A DNA stretch of 64,000 nt. Origin: Rubritalea tangerina (lineage in GTDB: Bacteria; Verrucomicrobiota; Verrucomicrobiia; Verrucomicrobiales; Akkermansiaceae). Under the pieces are notes generated by a model that was not told the DNA's origin, made no database searches, and worked only from the letters and a program-made list of their open reading frames with translations. This document shows positions 44,042 to 52,663 of the stretch, piece by piece (within the stretch, counting starts at the first letter, position 1; the number at the start of each line of letters is the position of its first letter). Made by a program: the position numbers and the translations under genes. Location: positions 65,079 to 129,078 of the forward strand of contig NZ_JBHUJB010000031.1 of assembly GCF_042683245.1 (NCBI RefSeq), given 5' to 3'.

Positions 44042-44200
44042 GTTTTGTTTTTGTTAGCGCTCGGTGGCCGTTGGCCGCCTTGCGGTGCGCGTTGTGTAAG
44101 GTGGAAGCTGGGTTTTGACAACATAAAAGTGGAGGAAATGTGTTCTTTTTTTTGTCGGAAGAATGCGTGGGTAGTGGGTGTTTTGGTGCGTATCCTTGTT

Positions 44201-45184
44201 TTAGAGTTGGTTGGAGAGAATTTCGAGAGTCATCTGGATACTCATGCTGAGGCTTTCTTTTGAGATGATATCGAGGGTGTCATTGGATGTATGCCACCAG
44301 GAATTTTTATTAAAGTCGCCGATGAGGTCGATTGTGGGGATATTTGCGATGACATTCATGGGGTAATGGTCATCGAGGATGACGCCGCTACTGAATCCGA
44401 AGTGTTTTTCGAAGCCGAGTTTGGTGCGAGCTGCTTTATAATCTCTGAGGAGTGACTTGGGGGTATCGGAAGGAATTTTGATATCGAGGTCTTGGTGACC
44501 TATCATATCAAGGACGATACCGAAGCGTGGGAGTTTTTTATAGGGGGCGACTTGCTGGGCGGCGCTGGATTGGACGGCTCTGGAGTAATAGATGCTGCCG
44601 AAGAGGCCATCTTTTTGGAAGCTGATGCCTGGGCCAACGGCTTCCTCGCCATCGAAGAAGACGAGTTCTATTTCTTTGGCGACTTGTGGGTGATGTTTAT
44701 CGAGGTGCTCGGCTAGGGCAATGAGGGTGCCGACGGCAGAGGCGGCGTCATCAGCACCGAGGAAGTTGGGCAGAATTTTGCTATCGATGTGTGCGGCAAG
44801 GACACCAGTGCACGAACGTGCCCATGGATTGTGTCCGGCTGACGGGGAATAGCGGGCTATCAGGTTTGAGTATTGGAGGGGGCCTTTGGGTGTTTGTGCC
44901 GTGAAGCTTTGTTCGACGGTGGTCCAGCCGTGTTTCTTGAGTTGTTGGGAGACGTATTGTTTACTCTTACGCAGGCCGGGAGATGCGGGTTGGCGGTGGC
45001 CGAAGCTCAGGATTTTCTCCGTGTGCCGGTATGCTTTTTGAGCGAGGGAGTCGGCGACCTGAGGTGAACCAAGGCTGGGTTTGGGTTCCGATGGGGGAGC
45101 GGAGATGGATGGGGAGGCATCCTTACAGCCGGCGGCAAGCGCGACGAAGGAACAAAGAAGGAGGTGGCGCGCTATGAATTTCAT
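44201..45184 (-). CDS. M28 family lipoprotein, glutaminyl-peptide cyclotransferase-like
   Basis: A 327-residue lipoprotein (lipobox LAAGC, Cys20). The zinc-binding M28 fold is shown by HIDSK, FLGADDAASAVGTLIALAEHL, FFDGEEAVGP and a late WWHTSNDTLD. The phrase DGEEA followed some residues later by DGLFGSIYYS, and the single-zinc-like pattern, resemble glutaminyl cyclases (QPCT), which convert N-terminal Gln to pyroglutamate; ordinary M28 aminopeptidases cannot be excluded. It is expected to sit in the envelope facing the periplasm. It lies 11 bases after the parB gene on the same strand and may be cotranscribed with it. Confidence 0.82.
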   Translation of the reverse strand: MKFIARHLLLCSFVALAAGCKDASPSISAPPSEPKPSLGSPQVADSLAQKAYRHTEKILSFGHRQPASPGLRKSKQYVSQQLKKHGWTTVEQSFTAQTPKGPLQYSNLIARYSPSAGHNPWARSCTGVLAAHIDSKILPNFLGADDAASAVGTLIALAEHLDKHHPQVAKEIELVFFDGEEAVGPGISFQKDGLFGSIYYSRAVQSSAAQQVAPYKKLPRFGIVLDMIGHQDLDIKIPSDTPKSLLRDYKAARTKLGFEKHFGFSSGVILDDHYPMNVIANIPTIDLIGDFNKNSWWHTSNDTLDIISKESLSMSIQMTLEILSNQL

Positions 45185-45195
45185 GTGATGGAGGC

Positions 45196-46107
45196 TTAGC
45201 CTAGGTTTACGCCTAAGAGTTCGAGAATACGATTGAGGTCGGCGTTGCCGCTATACTCGATTTCAATTTTACCTTTTTTAGCGGTATGGTGGAGGTTGAC
45301 TTTGGTGCTGAAGTCTTTGGCGAGTTGGGACTCTACGCGTTTGATGATGGCGAGGTCAGCGGCTGAGGGTTTATTGGCCTTTTCAGATTTTGGGTCTGAT
45401 TTTGGGTTATTAAATTCTTGGGCGAGTTTTTCAGCGGCGCGGACGGTGAGTTTTTTCTTTATGATGAGCTCTGCGACTTCGACTTGAGCGTTGTGGTCTT
45501 TGATTGCGAGGATGGCTTTGGCGTGTCCGACTGTGATCAGAGCTTCGGAGAGGTAGGACTGGACTTGGGAAGCAAGGTCAAGCAAGCGCATGGCATTGGC
45601 CACCGCGGCGCGTGATTTGCCGACGCGCTGGGCGATTTTGTCCTGCTTCATTTTAAATTCTTTAGCGAGTCGGACGTAACCAGCGGCTTCTTCGATGGGG
45701 TTGAGGTCCTCGCGTTGGAGGTTCTCAATGAGGGCCATTTCTAGCACGTCTTGGTCTTCGACTTTGCGAATGATGACGGGGACTTCTTTGAGACCGAGGC
45801 GTTTGGAGGCTCTCCAGCGTCGTTCACCGGCGATGAGTTCGAGTTTGTCACCGATGGCGCGTGTGATGAGGGGTTGGATGATGCCGTGCTGGCGGATGGA
45901 ATCCATCAGGTCATCGAGCATGCTATCGGTGAAGTGCTTACGCGGTTGGAGCGGGGAGGGGAATACTGAGCCAATAGGGACCATGCGCACGTCGTTATCG
46001 TGCGTACCTGGGGCTGATTCTTTCGCATTTTTTTGTGCGATGGGAGATGGCGATTCCTGTTTTTTAATCAGAGCTCCGAGTCCTTTTCCTAGTGCCTTTT
46101 TTGCCAT
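45196..46107 (-). CDS. parB: chromosome-partitioning protein ParB
   Basis: A 303-residue ParB/Spo0J protein that loads at parS sites and drives origin segregation with ParA and SMC. It shows the short N-terminal region KKALGKGLGALIKK that contacts ParA, the CTPase motifs (IIQPLITR and GERRWRAS), ENLQREDLNPIEEA, and a helix-turn-helix for parS binding (KIAQRVGKSRAAVANAMRLLDL). The C-terminal dimerisation domain is present. parA is not next to it in this window, and no parS-like GTTTCAC site was noticed near the gene. The M28 lipoprotein gene follows at once. Confidence 0.95.
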   Translation of the reverse strand: MAKKALGKGLGALIKKQESPSPIAQKNAKESAPGTHDNDVRMVPIGSVFPSPLQPRKHFTDSMLDDLMDSIRQHGIIQPLITRAIGDKLELIAGERRWRASKRLGLKEVPVIIRKVEDQDVLEMALIENLQREDLNPIEEAAGYVRLAKEFKMKQDKIAQRVGKSRAAVANAMRLLDLASQVQSYLSEALITVGHAKAILAIKDHNAQVEVAELIIKKKLTVRAAEKLAQEFNNPKSDPKSEKANKPSAADLAIIKRVESQLAKDFSTKVNLHHTAKKGKIEIEYSGNADLNRILELLGVNLG

Positions 46108-46267
46108 GGGCAGGCAGCATAGAGGGAGTGCGCTTCTGATTGCAAAACAGTTTTTTCAGAAATGCACCTTTTCCGATGCTTGGGGGAAATTGTGAGAATT
46201 TCTTAGGAGGAATCGTTGCGTATGCTTGACGTGACGGCGATTGCAGGGAATCAATACACGTGCATTT

Positions 46268-46885
46268 ATGATTAAACGAATTTTTCTAATCTCCATGAGT
46301 TTGTTGGCGAGTGTGCACGCTCAGCAACTGGTAGGTGGAGAAGTGGCATTGAAGCCGGAGGTCAGCGCATCTGTGAAGAAGTCAGTACAAGCATTAGGTA
46401 ACGAGGTTTTGAAATCCAACTACCGCTTTGCGGTGGATAAGATGTATCCAAGGTGGCGGGTGCGTCAGGCGAAGCGTTTAGGAAGTGAGACATTGTTGTT
46501 GGAGTCATTTAACAAGGCAGGAGCTCAGATGCAGGAGGCTGGCATTACAATTGATTCATTTGTGGCACAGCCGGCGTGGAAAGCGTACCGAGTGCATCCG
46601 AAGAAGAAGCCAGGGGTACGTGAGATTCGTAGTTCTGAGGATGTGAGTTACGAGCTGTTGGTATTTGTACCGACGAAGATGAAGATGACTTTTTACATTA
46701 AGGATGCCCCAAAGCGCAGTTTCATGAGGGAGAGTTTTCAGATAGCATTGGCGCAGGAAGGGACAAACCAATGGACCTTTATTGATGGTGCGACAATTCG
46801 CGTTCAGGATTTGCGCAGTATGTTCCCATTATTGCCACATGGCCTGGAGCTTCCCAAGAAGCTAGACACAGAGATCAAAAACTAA
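46268..46885 (+). CDS. exported protein of unknown function
   Basis: I do not recognise this 205-residue protein. MIKRIFLISMSLLASVHAQQ is a clear signal peptide (cut near residue 20), which supports ATG 46268 over TTG 46241. The mature part begins with an acidic, helical stretch (SVKKSVQALGNEVL) and continues into alternating beta strands with many Lys, Arg and Trp (WKAYRVHPKKKPG, YELLVFVPTKMKMTFYI, NQWTFIDGATIRVQ). The strand pattern and the WTFIDG phrase resemble NTF2-like or lipoprotein beta domains, without a catalytic motif. It is followed by the SET-domain gene 15 bases downstream, so the two are probably one transcript. Confidence 0.7.
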   Translation: MIKRIFLISMSLLASVHAQQLVGGEVALKPEVSASVKKSVQALGNEVLKSNYRFAVDKMYPRWRVRQAKRLGSETLLLESFNKAGAQMQEAGITIDSFVAQPAWKAYRVHPKKKPGVREIRSSEDVSYELLVFVPTKMKMTFYIKDAPKRSFMRESFQIALAQEGTNQWTFIDGATIRVQDLRSMFPLLPHGLELPKKLDTEIKN

Positions 46886-46900
46886 GGAGCAATCGGACTG

Positions 46901-47494
46901 ATGGCTAAGAAAGAGAAAAAGAAGCAATCGAAGCGCTACGACCACTTGAGTGAGATGGCGCGCATTACGCGCTTGATGAAGGAGATGTATGAGCGTGGTC
47001 AGAGCGCACTGTGCGAGGTACGCAATTCAGTGATTCATGGTCGAGGTGTTTATGCTGCGTGCGACATTGAGAAAGAGACACAGGTGATCGAGTATCTTGG
47101 TGAATATATTGATAAAGATGAAAGTGAGAAACGCGCCTGGGATCAGGCTGCGAAGGCTGAGGAATCTGGTGATGCCGCAGTGTACATTTTCACCTTGGAC
47201 AAAAAGTGGGATATTGATGGCAATGTGCCATGGAATGACGCTCGCCTGATCAATCATTCATGTGAGCCAAATTGCGAGGCGTGGATTGAGGAGGATCAAA
47301 TCTTTATTTATGCCCTGAGGGACATCAAGGAAGGGGAGGAACTCACCTTTGATTATGGCTTCGATATCGAGTGTTATGAAGACCACCCTTGTCTTTGCGG
47401 CACCGAGAGTTGTGTTGGGTACATTGTGAGCCGCGAGCAATGGCCTCAGCTCAAAGAGAAGCTTTCCGACAAGAATGCGTTGCAGGCATCCTAG
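46901..47494 (+). CDS. SET domain-containing protein (protein lysine methyltransferase-like)
   Basis: A 197-residue cytosolic protein with a compact SET domain: VIHGRGVYAACDIEK near 45-60, EYLGEYID, the signature NHSCEPNCE and LTFDYGF, then a post-SET cysteine set (CLCGTESCVGY) that would hold zinc with the NHSC cysteine. These are the S-adenosylmethionine-binding and catalytic Tyr motifs of eukaryotic lysine methyltransferases. Bacterial members exist in Chlamydiae and some Verrucomicrobia, with ribosomal or histone-like targets proposed. The N-terminal 30 residues are basic (KKEKKKQSKR). It shares a transcript with the exported hypothetical upstream and ends at a strong terminator. Confidence 0.9.
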   Translation: MAKKEKKKQSKRYDHLSEMARITRLMKEMYERGQSALCEVRNSVIHGRGVYAACDIEKETQVIEYLGEYIDKDESEKRAWDQAAKAEESGDAAVYIFTLDKKWDIDGNVPWNDARLINHSCEPNCEAWIEEDQIFIYALRDIKEGEELTFDYGFDIECYEDHPCLCGTESCVGYIVSREQWPQLKEKLSDKNALQAS

Positions 47495-47514
47495 TTACGC
47501 TAATTGATTTATGA

Positions 47515-47552
47515 AAAAGAGCCCGGGCAGATGGATCTGCCCGGGCTCTTTT
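47515..47552. terminator. bidirectional terminator between the SET and pilT genes
   Basis: AAAAGAGCCCGGGCAGAT (47515-47532) pairs perfectly with its complement at 47535-47552. This is the longest perfect stem of the window (18 bp), with A and T ends for both convergent genes. Confidence 0.93.
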
Positions 47553-47575
47553 AGTAATGATTGTTGAGCTAGGAA

Positions 47576-48682
47576 TTAGTGCTCATTTGGGCTTTCGCCT
47601 GATGCGGCACCGAGGTTCTGGCTTTCGGGTGGGAGGAAGTTTTTGAAGCGCGTTTTATCGATTGCTTTCATGTAGGCTTCCTCAGGGCTGACAATGCCTT
47701 CACGGAGTTTGTCCCAGATGGCTTCATCCATGAACTGCATACCGTCAGCTTTCCCCTGAGTGATGACATCGGAAAGCTTTTGGGTTTTACCTTCGCGGAT
47801 GATGGAGGAGACAGCTGGGGTGGTGAACATGATTTCGTTGACTGCGACACGGCCTCCGTCAGTGCGTTTCATGAGAAGCTGAGCAAGTACTCCACGGAGT
47901 GACGCAGCTAACATGGTGCGCACCTGTGATTGTTGGTCAGCAGGGAAGACGTCAATGATACGGTCAACGGTCTTGCGGGCATTGTTCGTGTGAAGGGTGC
48001 CGAATACTAACATGCCTGTCTCTGCGGCAGTGAGGGCAAGCGAGATGGTTTCAAGGTCACGCATCTCACCGACGAGAATAATTTCTGCATCTTCTCGTAA
48101 TGAGGCGCGCAGGCCGTCAGAGAATGTTGGGCATTGGTGGGGGACTTCACGTTGGGTGAGGATACACTTTTTATTTGAGTGAACGAACTCGATAGGTTCT
48201 TCGACAGTAATGATATGCTTGGATTGCGTTTCATTAATGTAGTCAAGAAGTGCAGCGAGCGTTGTGGATTTACCAGAACCTGTGGGGCCGGTCACTAGGA
48301 TCAGCCCAGAGCGGACATCAGCGAACTTTTTGACGACTTCCGGGATACCGAGTTGTTCGAGTGAAGCAATCTTTGTGGGGATGAGTCGGAAGACAGCACC
48401 GAGTCCCTGGCGTTGTTTGAGGTAGTTGCAGCGGAATCGGGACTCGACATCCATCTCGTAGGCGAAGTCGAGGTCGCCTTCTTCAAGGTAGCGGTCGAAT
48501 GCCTTCGGGTCACAGATCTCGGCAAGCATATTGCGGAATGTGTCACCTTCGAGGACGGGCTCGCCTTCGATTGCTTTGACGCCACCGTGGATACGAAGTT
48601 TCGGTGGTTCGCCTTCAGTGAGGTGGAGGTCTGAACCACCTGATTCGACGAGGATTTTAAAGTATTTATCAATAACAGCCAT
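47576..48682 (-). CDS. pilT: type IV pilus retraction ATPase, PilT family (copy 1)
   Basis: A 368-residue hexameric ATPase that disassembles pilins. Walker A is GPTGSGKST at residues 132-140, the Asp box SLREDAEIILVGEMRD and the His box GTLHTNNARKTVDRIIDVFP are present, and the C-terminal SSIIREGKTQKL resembles the AIRNLIRE retraction motif. The N-terminal PAS-like domain begins SGGSDLHLTEGEPP. It lies 30 bases downstream of the second PilT-like gene on the same strand, with which it shares about half its residues by eye. Together they match the PilT/PilU arrangement. Confidence 0.93.
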   Translation of the reverse strand: MAVIDKYFKILVESGGSDLHLTEGEPPKLRIHGGVKAIEGEPVLEGDTFRNMLAEICDPKAFDRYLEEGDLDFAYEMDVESRFRCNYLKQRQGLGAVFRLIPTKIASLEQLGIPEVVKKFADVRSGLILVTGPTGSGKSTTLAALLDYINETQSKHIITVEEPIEFVHSNKKCILTQREVPHQCPTFSDGLRASLREDAEIILVGEMRDLETISLALTAAETGMLVFGTLHTNNARKTVDRIIDVFPADQQSQVRTMLAASLRGVLAQLLMKRTDGGRVAVNEIMFTTPAVSSIIREGKTQKLSDVITQGKADGMQFMDEAIWDKLREGIVSPEEAYMKAIDKTRFKNFLPPESQNLGAASGESPNEH

Positions 48683-48712
48683 AGCGGATTTTTAAAATGT
48701 GTTAGGGTGTGA

Positions 48713-49795
48713 TTAAGATTGGAAGTAGGAGAGCATGAGTTTTTTATCTTCTGCTCTGAAGTAGGCTTCTTCTTGGGTGATAAGGCCTTGGGTGTAGAGG
48801 TTTTTGATAGATTCATCCATAGTGATCATGCCGACATTTTTACCTGTTTGCATGATGCCTGGGAGCATGAAGGTTTTACCGTCACGGATAGTGGCTGCGA
48901 CGGGGGCAGTATTGACGAGGAGTTCGAGGGCCATTTCACGGCCTGAGCCATCGGCTCTGGGGATGAGTTGTTGTGAGATAATGCCACGCAGTGATTCTGA
49001 TACCATGATGCGGATTTGGTCACGTTGGTCCGTGGGGAATACATCGAGAATACGGTCGAGAGTACGTGGGGCGTTACCAGTGTGGAGGGTTGCGATCACC
49101 AAGTGACCGGTCTCGGCGGCGGTGAGAGCGAGCTGGATGGTTTCTAGGTTGCGCATTTCCCCGACGACGATGATGTCAGGGTCCTCACGTAGGGCTCCGC
49201 GAAGGGCGCGAGGGAAGGATTCAGTATGGGTGTGTACTTCGCGCTGGTTGATGTGGCAGCTTTTTGATTCGAAAACATATTCGATGGGGTCCTCAAGGGT
49301 GAGGATGTGGTCTTCCCGGTCTTGGTTAATGAAGTCGATGAGTGCAGCCATGGTTGTCGACTTACCGGAGCCCACTGAACCGGTTACGAGGATGAGGCCG
49401 TTGTGGTAACGGGTGAGTGGGATGATGTGTTCTTTTGGGAGCTTGAGTTCATCAATAGAGCGGATGTGGGTATTGATGATACGAAAGACGAGGTCATAGC
49501 CAAGGCGCTGTCTGACGATGGAGACACGGAATCTGCCCAATTTATTTTGGTAGGCGAAATCGACGTCACCTTTTTCATCTAGATGGGCCCAGTGTTCATC
49601 GGGGAGAAATGTTTTTACTAAGCGTTCAGTGTCATCAGCGGTGAGGGGAGCGGCATCTTCCCAAATGGGTTGGAGGCTGCCGTAGCGTCGCCAAGTAGGT
49701 TTACTGGTGGTGGCCAAGTGGATATCTGAACAATCGTATTCTAGTCCAATTTGTAGGTAGGTGTCGACGTGGTCGTATGCTTGGATCTGGGACAT
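48713..49795 (-). CDS. PilT/PilU-type ATPase (copy 2)
   Basis: A 360-residue PilT paralog. Walker A reads GSVGSGKST, an uncommon form of the P-loop but with the Gly-Lys-Ser/Thr core intact. The Asp box LREDPDIIVVGEMRNLETI and His box ATLHTGNAPRTLDRILDVFP are present, and the N-terminus has CSDIHLATTSKP. The retraction motif is altered (AATIRDGKTFMLPGIMQTG). I use ATG 49795; the TTG at 49825 is possible. It precedes the other PilT gene by 30 bases. The pair may act as PilT plus the accessory PilU, but which copy plays which role is not decided by the sequence. Confidence 0.88.
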   Translation of the reverse strand: MSQIQAYDHVDTYLQIGLEYDCSDIHLATTSKPTWRRYGSLQPIWEDAAPLTADDTERLVKTFLPDEHWAHLDEKGDVDFAYQNKLGRFRVSIVRQRLGYDLVFRIINTHIRSIDELKLPKEHIIPLTRYHNGLILVTGSVGSGKSTTMAALIDFINQDREDHILTLEDPIEYVFESKSCHINQREVHTHTESFPRALRGALREDPDIIVVGEMRNLETIQLALTAAETGHLVIATLHTGNAPRTLDRILDVFPTDQRDQIRIMVSESLRGIISQQLIPRADGSGREMALELLVNTAPVAATIRDGKTFMLPGIMQTGKNVGMITMDESIKNLYTQGLITQEEAYFRAEDKKLMLSYFQS

Positions 49796-49931
49796 TAGGT
49801 TTTTATAGCTATCGTGTAGAGGCAACTAACAAAACAATCTTTTCCCAGATGGCACGCAAAAAATTCAATTGCCCCGAAAATTTCGACAAACTTGTATTGA
49901 CCTTTTCTGGAGGTATATTATCCATGTTCAC

Positions 49932-50108
49932 ATGAACACAATAAAGACAGCTTTGATGAATGCTGCTGAGCAGGCGAGAGAGATCTTGATAGAAATGAAG
50001 CGACCAAGCAAGTCCACAATGCGGATGGAGCAGTTGGAGTTTTCATTTGGAATGGTCAGAGAGTTTGAGGTTAATAAGAATGTGTATAAGAAGACGAGTC
50101 GTCCCTAA
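49932..50108 (+). CDS. small hypothetical protein (58 residues)
   Basis: A short open frame from ATG 49932 with an amphipathic basic N-terminal helix (NAAEQAREILIEMKRPSKST) and a basic tail (NKNVYKKTSRP). I do not recognise it. A promoter-like TTGTAT/TATTAT pair (49892-49897, 49916-49921, 18-base spacing) would start transcription only a few bases before the ATG, so the message could be nearly leaderless. It lies between the divergent PilT-like gene and the secretin gene. Coding status is moderate: codon use is plausible but the size is small. Confidence 0.5.
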   Translation: MNTIKTALMNAAEQAREILIEMKRPSKSTMRMEQLEFSFGMVREFEVNKNVYKKTSRP

Positions 50109-50213
50109 GTGAGGGTGGGGGGGAAATATGAGTGGGGCTAAGCGAAAGGGGCTAAATGTGTAAGAAAGCTAAAATTTCTCATTTTTGGGCTTACTGTGAG
50201 GCGTGGATGTGTG

Positions 50214-50219
50214 TATAAG
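50214..50219 (+). promoter_or_regulatory. possible -10 element of the secretin operon
   Basis: TATAAG lies 14 bases before ATG 50233. The -35 region 17 bases upstream (TTACTG) is poor. If real, transcription would start after the GTG at 50203, which supports 50233 as the start. Confidence 0.3.
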
Positions 50220-50232
50220 CCGCATCAAACCT

Positions 50233-52620
50233 ATGGTCAGATCAATTTCAGAATACAGCGCTGGAGCGCGTTGGGTGGGGAGAAATCTCACTCATTCATG
50301 CGTCGTTGGCATAGTGCTATCGATGGCGGGGGGGGCTCTTATGGCGCAGAGTCATGACGCTCAAATTGCGCAGAAGGAGAGTGCGAAGCGCGCTGAGAAT
50401 GTGGTATTAGCACAGGAGTTATTACTAGCAGGAGATGATTTTTATAGGCAGCAGAAGTACCAGGAAGCTGTAAGTAATTATTCGCAGGCCTATTCTTTAT
50501 TACCTAGGGGGGCGGTGTCGAATGAGATAAAGAAGGCATCTGCTGAGAGGTATGCGCAGGCTGCGATTGAGCAGAGTAAGAGTTTATCGCGATTTGGTCA
50601 ATACGATGAGGCTCGCGACTTATTGAAAAGTGTGCTGGCAGAAGCCATGCCTGATCACAAAGGCGTGAAGCAGCGTTTGGCGCAGCTTGATGATCCAATT
50701 CGAACGAATCCAGTACTGACGCTGGAACACAGTAAAGATGCTGAGGCCGCAGGTAAATGGCTGCGCAAGGCGGAGGGGTATTATAATTTAGGAAAGTTTG
50801 ATGATGCGCTGGCTGCGTATGAGGAGGTGTTACATCTCGACCCTTATAACAAGGCTGCACGTCGAGGGATGGAACGTCTGAATGCGGCGAAGACTGATTA
50901 TTATCGCACAGCCTATGACCAGACGCGGTCGGAGGCGTTGATGCAAGTGGATAGCCAATGGGAGTTGAAGGTGAATTCCTCGTTAGAGACGCTGCAGCAG
51001 TCATCTGAAGCGGAGAGGGCAGAAATGCGTATTCAGGAGGTCTATGCGAATAAGATCAAGCAGATTGTTGTGCCTATCGTTGATCTTCAGGATGTTGGTA
51101 TTGAGGAGGCCTATGATTTGGTTCGAGTTTGGGCTCGTGAGTATGATCAGAGTACGGTTGATTCTAATGAAAAAGGAGCGAACTTTGTTCTGAATATCGG
51201 TGATAAAGATTCTGACTGGGGTAAGATGATTCGATCCAAGCGGATCAATTTAAACTTGCGCAGCGTGCCTTTGGATAAGGTATTGGATTTCATCAGCAAT
51301 GCGACAGGTACGCAGTGGCGTTTCAGTGATCATGCTGTGATTGTGACACCCTCGGGTGCTGCTGATGGCAGCATTCACAGGAGGACTTTTAGGGTTCCGC
51401 CAACATTCATGCAGGATGCCGCGAGTAAGTCAGGAGCCAGTGATGATCCGTTTGCTGATGAGCCAAGCGATAGTGGTGCATTGACAGCAAGGGTGACTGC
51501 CAAAGAATTTTTGACCTCACTGGGTGTGAGCTTTCCGGATGGTGCGAGTGCAAAGTATATTCGCGGGTCAGGCATTTTGATGGTTTCCAACACCTTGCAG
51601 AATCTCGATATTATTGAGCAATATGTGCGGACTTATTCGCAGTCTGAGAATGTTCAGGTCGTGCTTAAGGTCACAGTGATGGATGTGCTTCGAAGTGATG
51701 TCGAGGAGCTTGGCTTTGATTGGTTATTAGGTTCAAGTTCTGGTCAGACTGTGGTGAGTGGAGGTACTCAGGGGAATGGATATCCGATTGCCCAGGACGG
51801 CTTGGCATTTCCATCAAATTCTGGACCTGTAACATCAGGTTTGCGGAGTGGAGATACGATGTTTGAGAAGAGCTTTTTAGATCGGGCTATTTTAAGGGAT
51901 GAGACCTTTACTGGTCCACCTGAGCGCGCACCGGGTGTGTTGAGGTTAGCCAGTGATGATGTAGCTGTGATTCTGAGAGGTTTGAGCCAGAAGAAGAGTC
52001 TAGATCGTATGGACACCCCTACGATCATTGCTAGATCAGGCGAGAAGGCGACTTTGTTTAGTGGAAGAGAATTCATTTACCCGACTGAGTATGAGCCACC
52101 TGAAATTCCGAACACAGTGGTAACCGATCTCAATGGTAATTTCCCGGTGACATCGGCGACGGCAACAGCCTTTGAGACGCGCCTGGTTGGATTGTCTTTA
52201 GAAGCTGAGTGTACAGTGTCCGAAGATAAGAACTATGTGGACGTGAAGTTATTCTCAGAGATTGTAGATTTTGATGGCTTTGTAAATTATGGGTCACCGA
52301 TTTCAGCTCCACAGACTGTGCCTTCAACTGGAGAGGTTGTGAATGTGGATTTGAATCAGAATGCGATCTTGATGCCAGTATTTCGTCCGATTCGCCTCAA
52401 CACCGCCGTTACGGTACAGGATGGTTCTAGCTTTGTGATTGCAGGATTGAACCAGAGCAGTATTGAAACAGTAGAGGATAAGGTGCCGATCCTTGGAGAT
52501 ATTCCTTTGGCTGGAAGATTTTTCAAAAGTGAAGGCATTCAGAAATCTGATAGAGCGCTATTTATTTTTGTGAATGTTGAGCTTAAGGACCCAACAGGTA
52601 AGAATTGGCGCGATCGTTAA
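50233..52620 (+). CDS. secretin, type II/IV pilus-type outer-membrane channel (Amuc_1098-like)
   Basis: A 795-residue outer-membrane secretin. After a signal peptide (about 1-38, GGALMAQS) the N-terminal 170 residues contain tetratricopeptide-like repeats (EAVSNYSQAYSLLPRGA, ALAAYEEVLHLDPYNK). An STN/N-domain region spans about 280-360, followed by an extended N3-like linker and the secretin beta-barrel domain near 545-785 (VTVQDGSSFVIAGLNQS and VPILGDIPLAGRFFKS). The layout matches the Akkermansia protein Amuc_1098, known from the type IV pilus-like gene region. It heads a run with the AsmA-like gene, a modular protein, moxR and DUF58. Start: ATG 50233 rather than GTG 50203. Confidence 0.88.
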   Translation: MVRSISEYSAGARWVGRNLTHSCVVGIVLSMAGGALMAQSHDAQIAQKESAKRAENVVLAQELLLAGDDFYRQQKYQEAVSNYSQAYSLLPRGAVSNEIKKASAERYAQAAIEQSKSLSRFGQYDEARDLLKSVLAEAMPDHKGVKQRLAQLDDPIRTNPVLTLEHSKDAEAAGKWLRKAEGYYNLGKFDDALAAYEEVLHLDPYNKAARRGMERLNAAKTDYYRTAYDQTRSEALMQVDSQWELKVNSSLETLQQSSEAERAEMRIQEVYANKIKQIVVPIVDLQDVGIEEAYDLVRVWAREYDQSTVDSNEKGANFVLNIGDKDSDWGKMIRSKRINLNLRSVPLDKVLDFISNATGTQWRFSDHAVIVTPSGAADGSIHRRTFRVPPTFMQDAASKSGASDDPFADEPSDSGALTARVTAKEFLTSLGVSFPDGASAKYIRGSGILMVSNTLQNLDIIEQYVRTYSQSENVQVVLKVTVMDVLRSDVEELGFDWLLGSSSGQTVVSGGTQGNGYPIAQDGLAFPSNSGPVTSGLRSGDTMFEKSFLDRAILRDETFTGPPERAPGVLRLASDDVAVILRGLSQKKSLDRMDTPTIIARSGEKATLFSGREFIYPTEYEPPEIPNTVVTDLNGNFPVTSATATAFETRLVGLSLEAECTVSEDKNYVDVKLFSEIVDFDGFVNYGSPISAPQTVPSTGEVVNVDLNQNAILMPVFRPIRLNTAVTVQDGSSFVIAGLNQSSIETVEDKVPILGDIPLAGRFFKSEGIQKSDRALFIFVNVELKDPTGKNWRDR

Positions 52621-52663
52621 TTTTTGGGAGTTGGGATAGAGGCACCCATTATTTGTCACACCA

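Noticed and set aside
44045..44263. 72-codon plus-strand frame after tRNA-Phe
   Set aside because: It runs into the opposite-strand M28 gene and shows no protein-like conservation or start signal.
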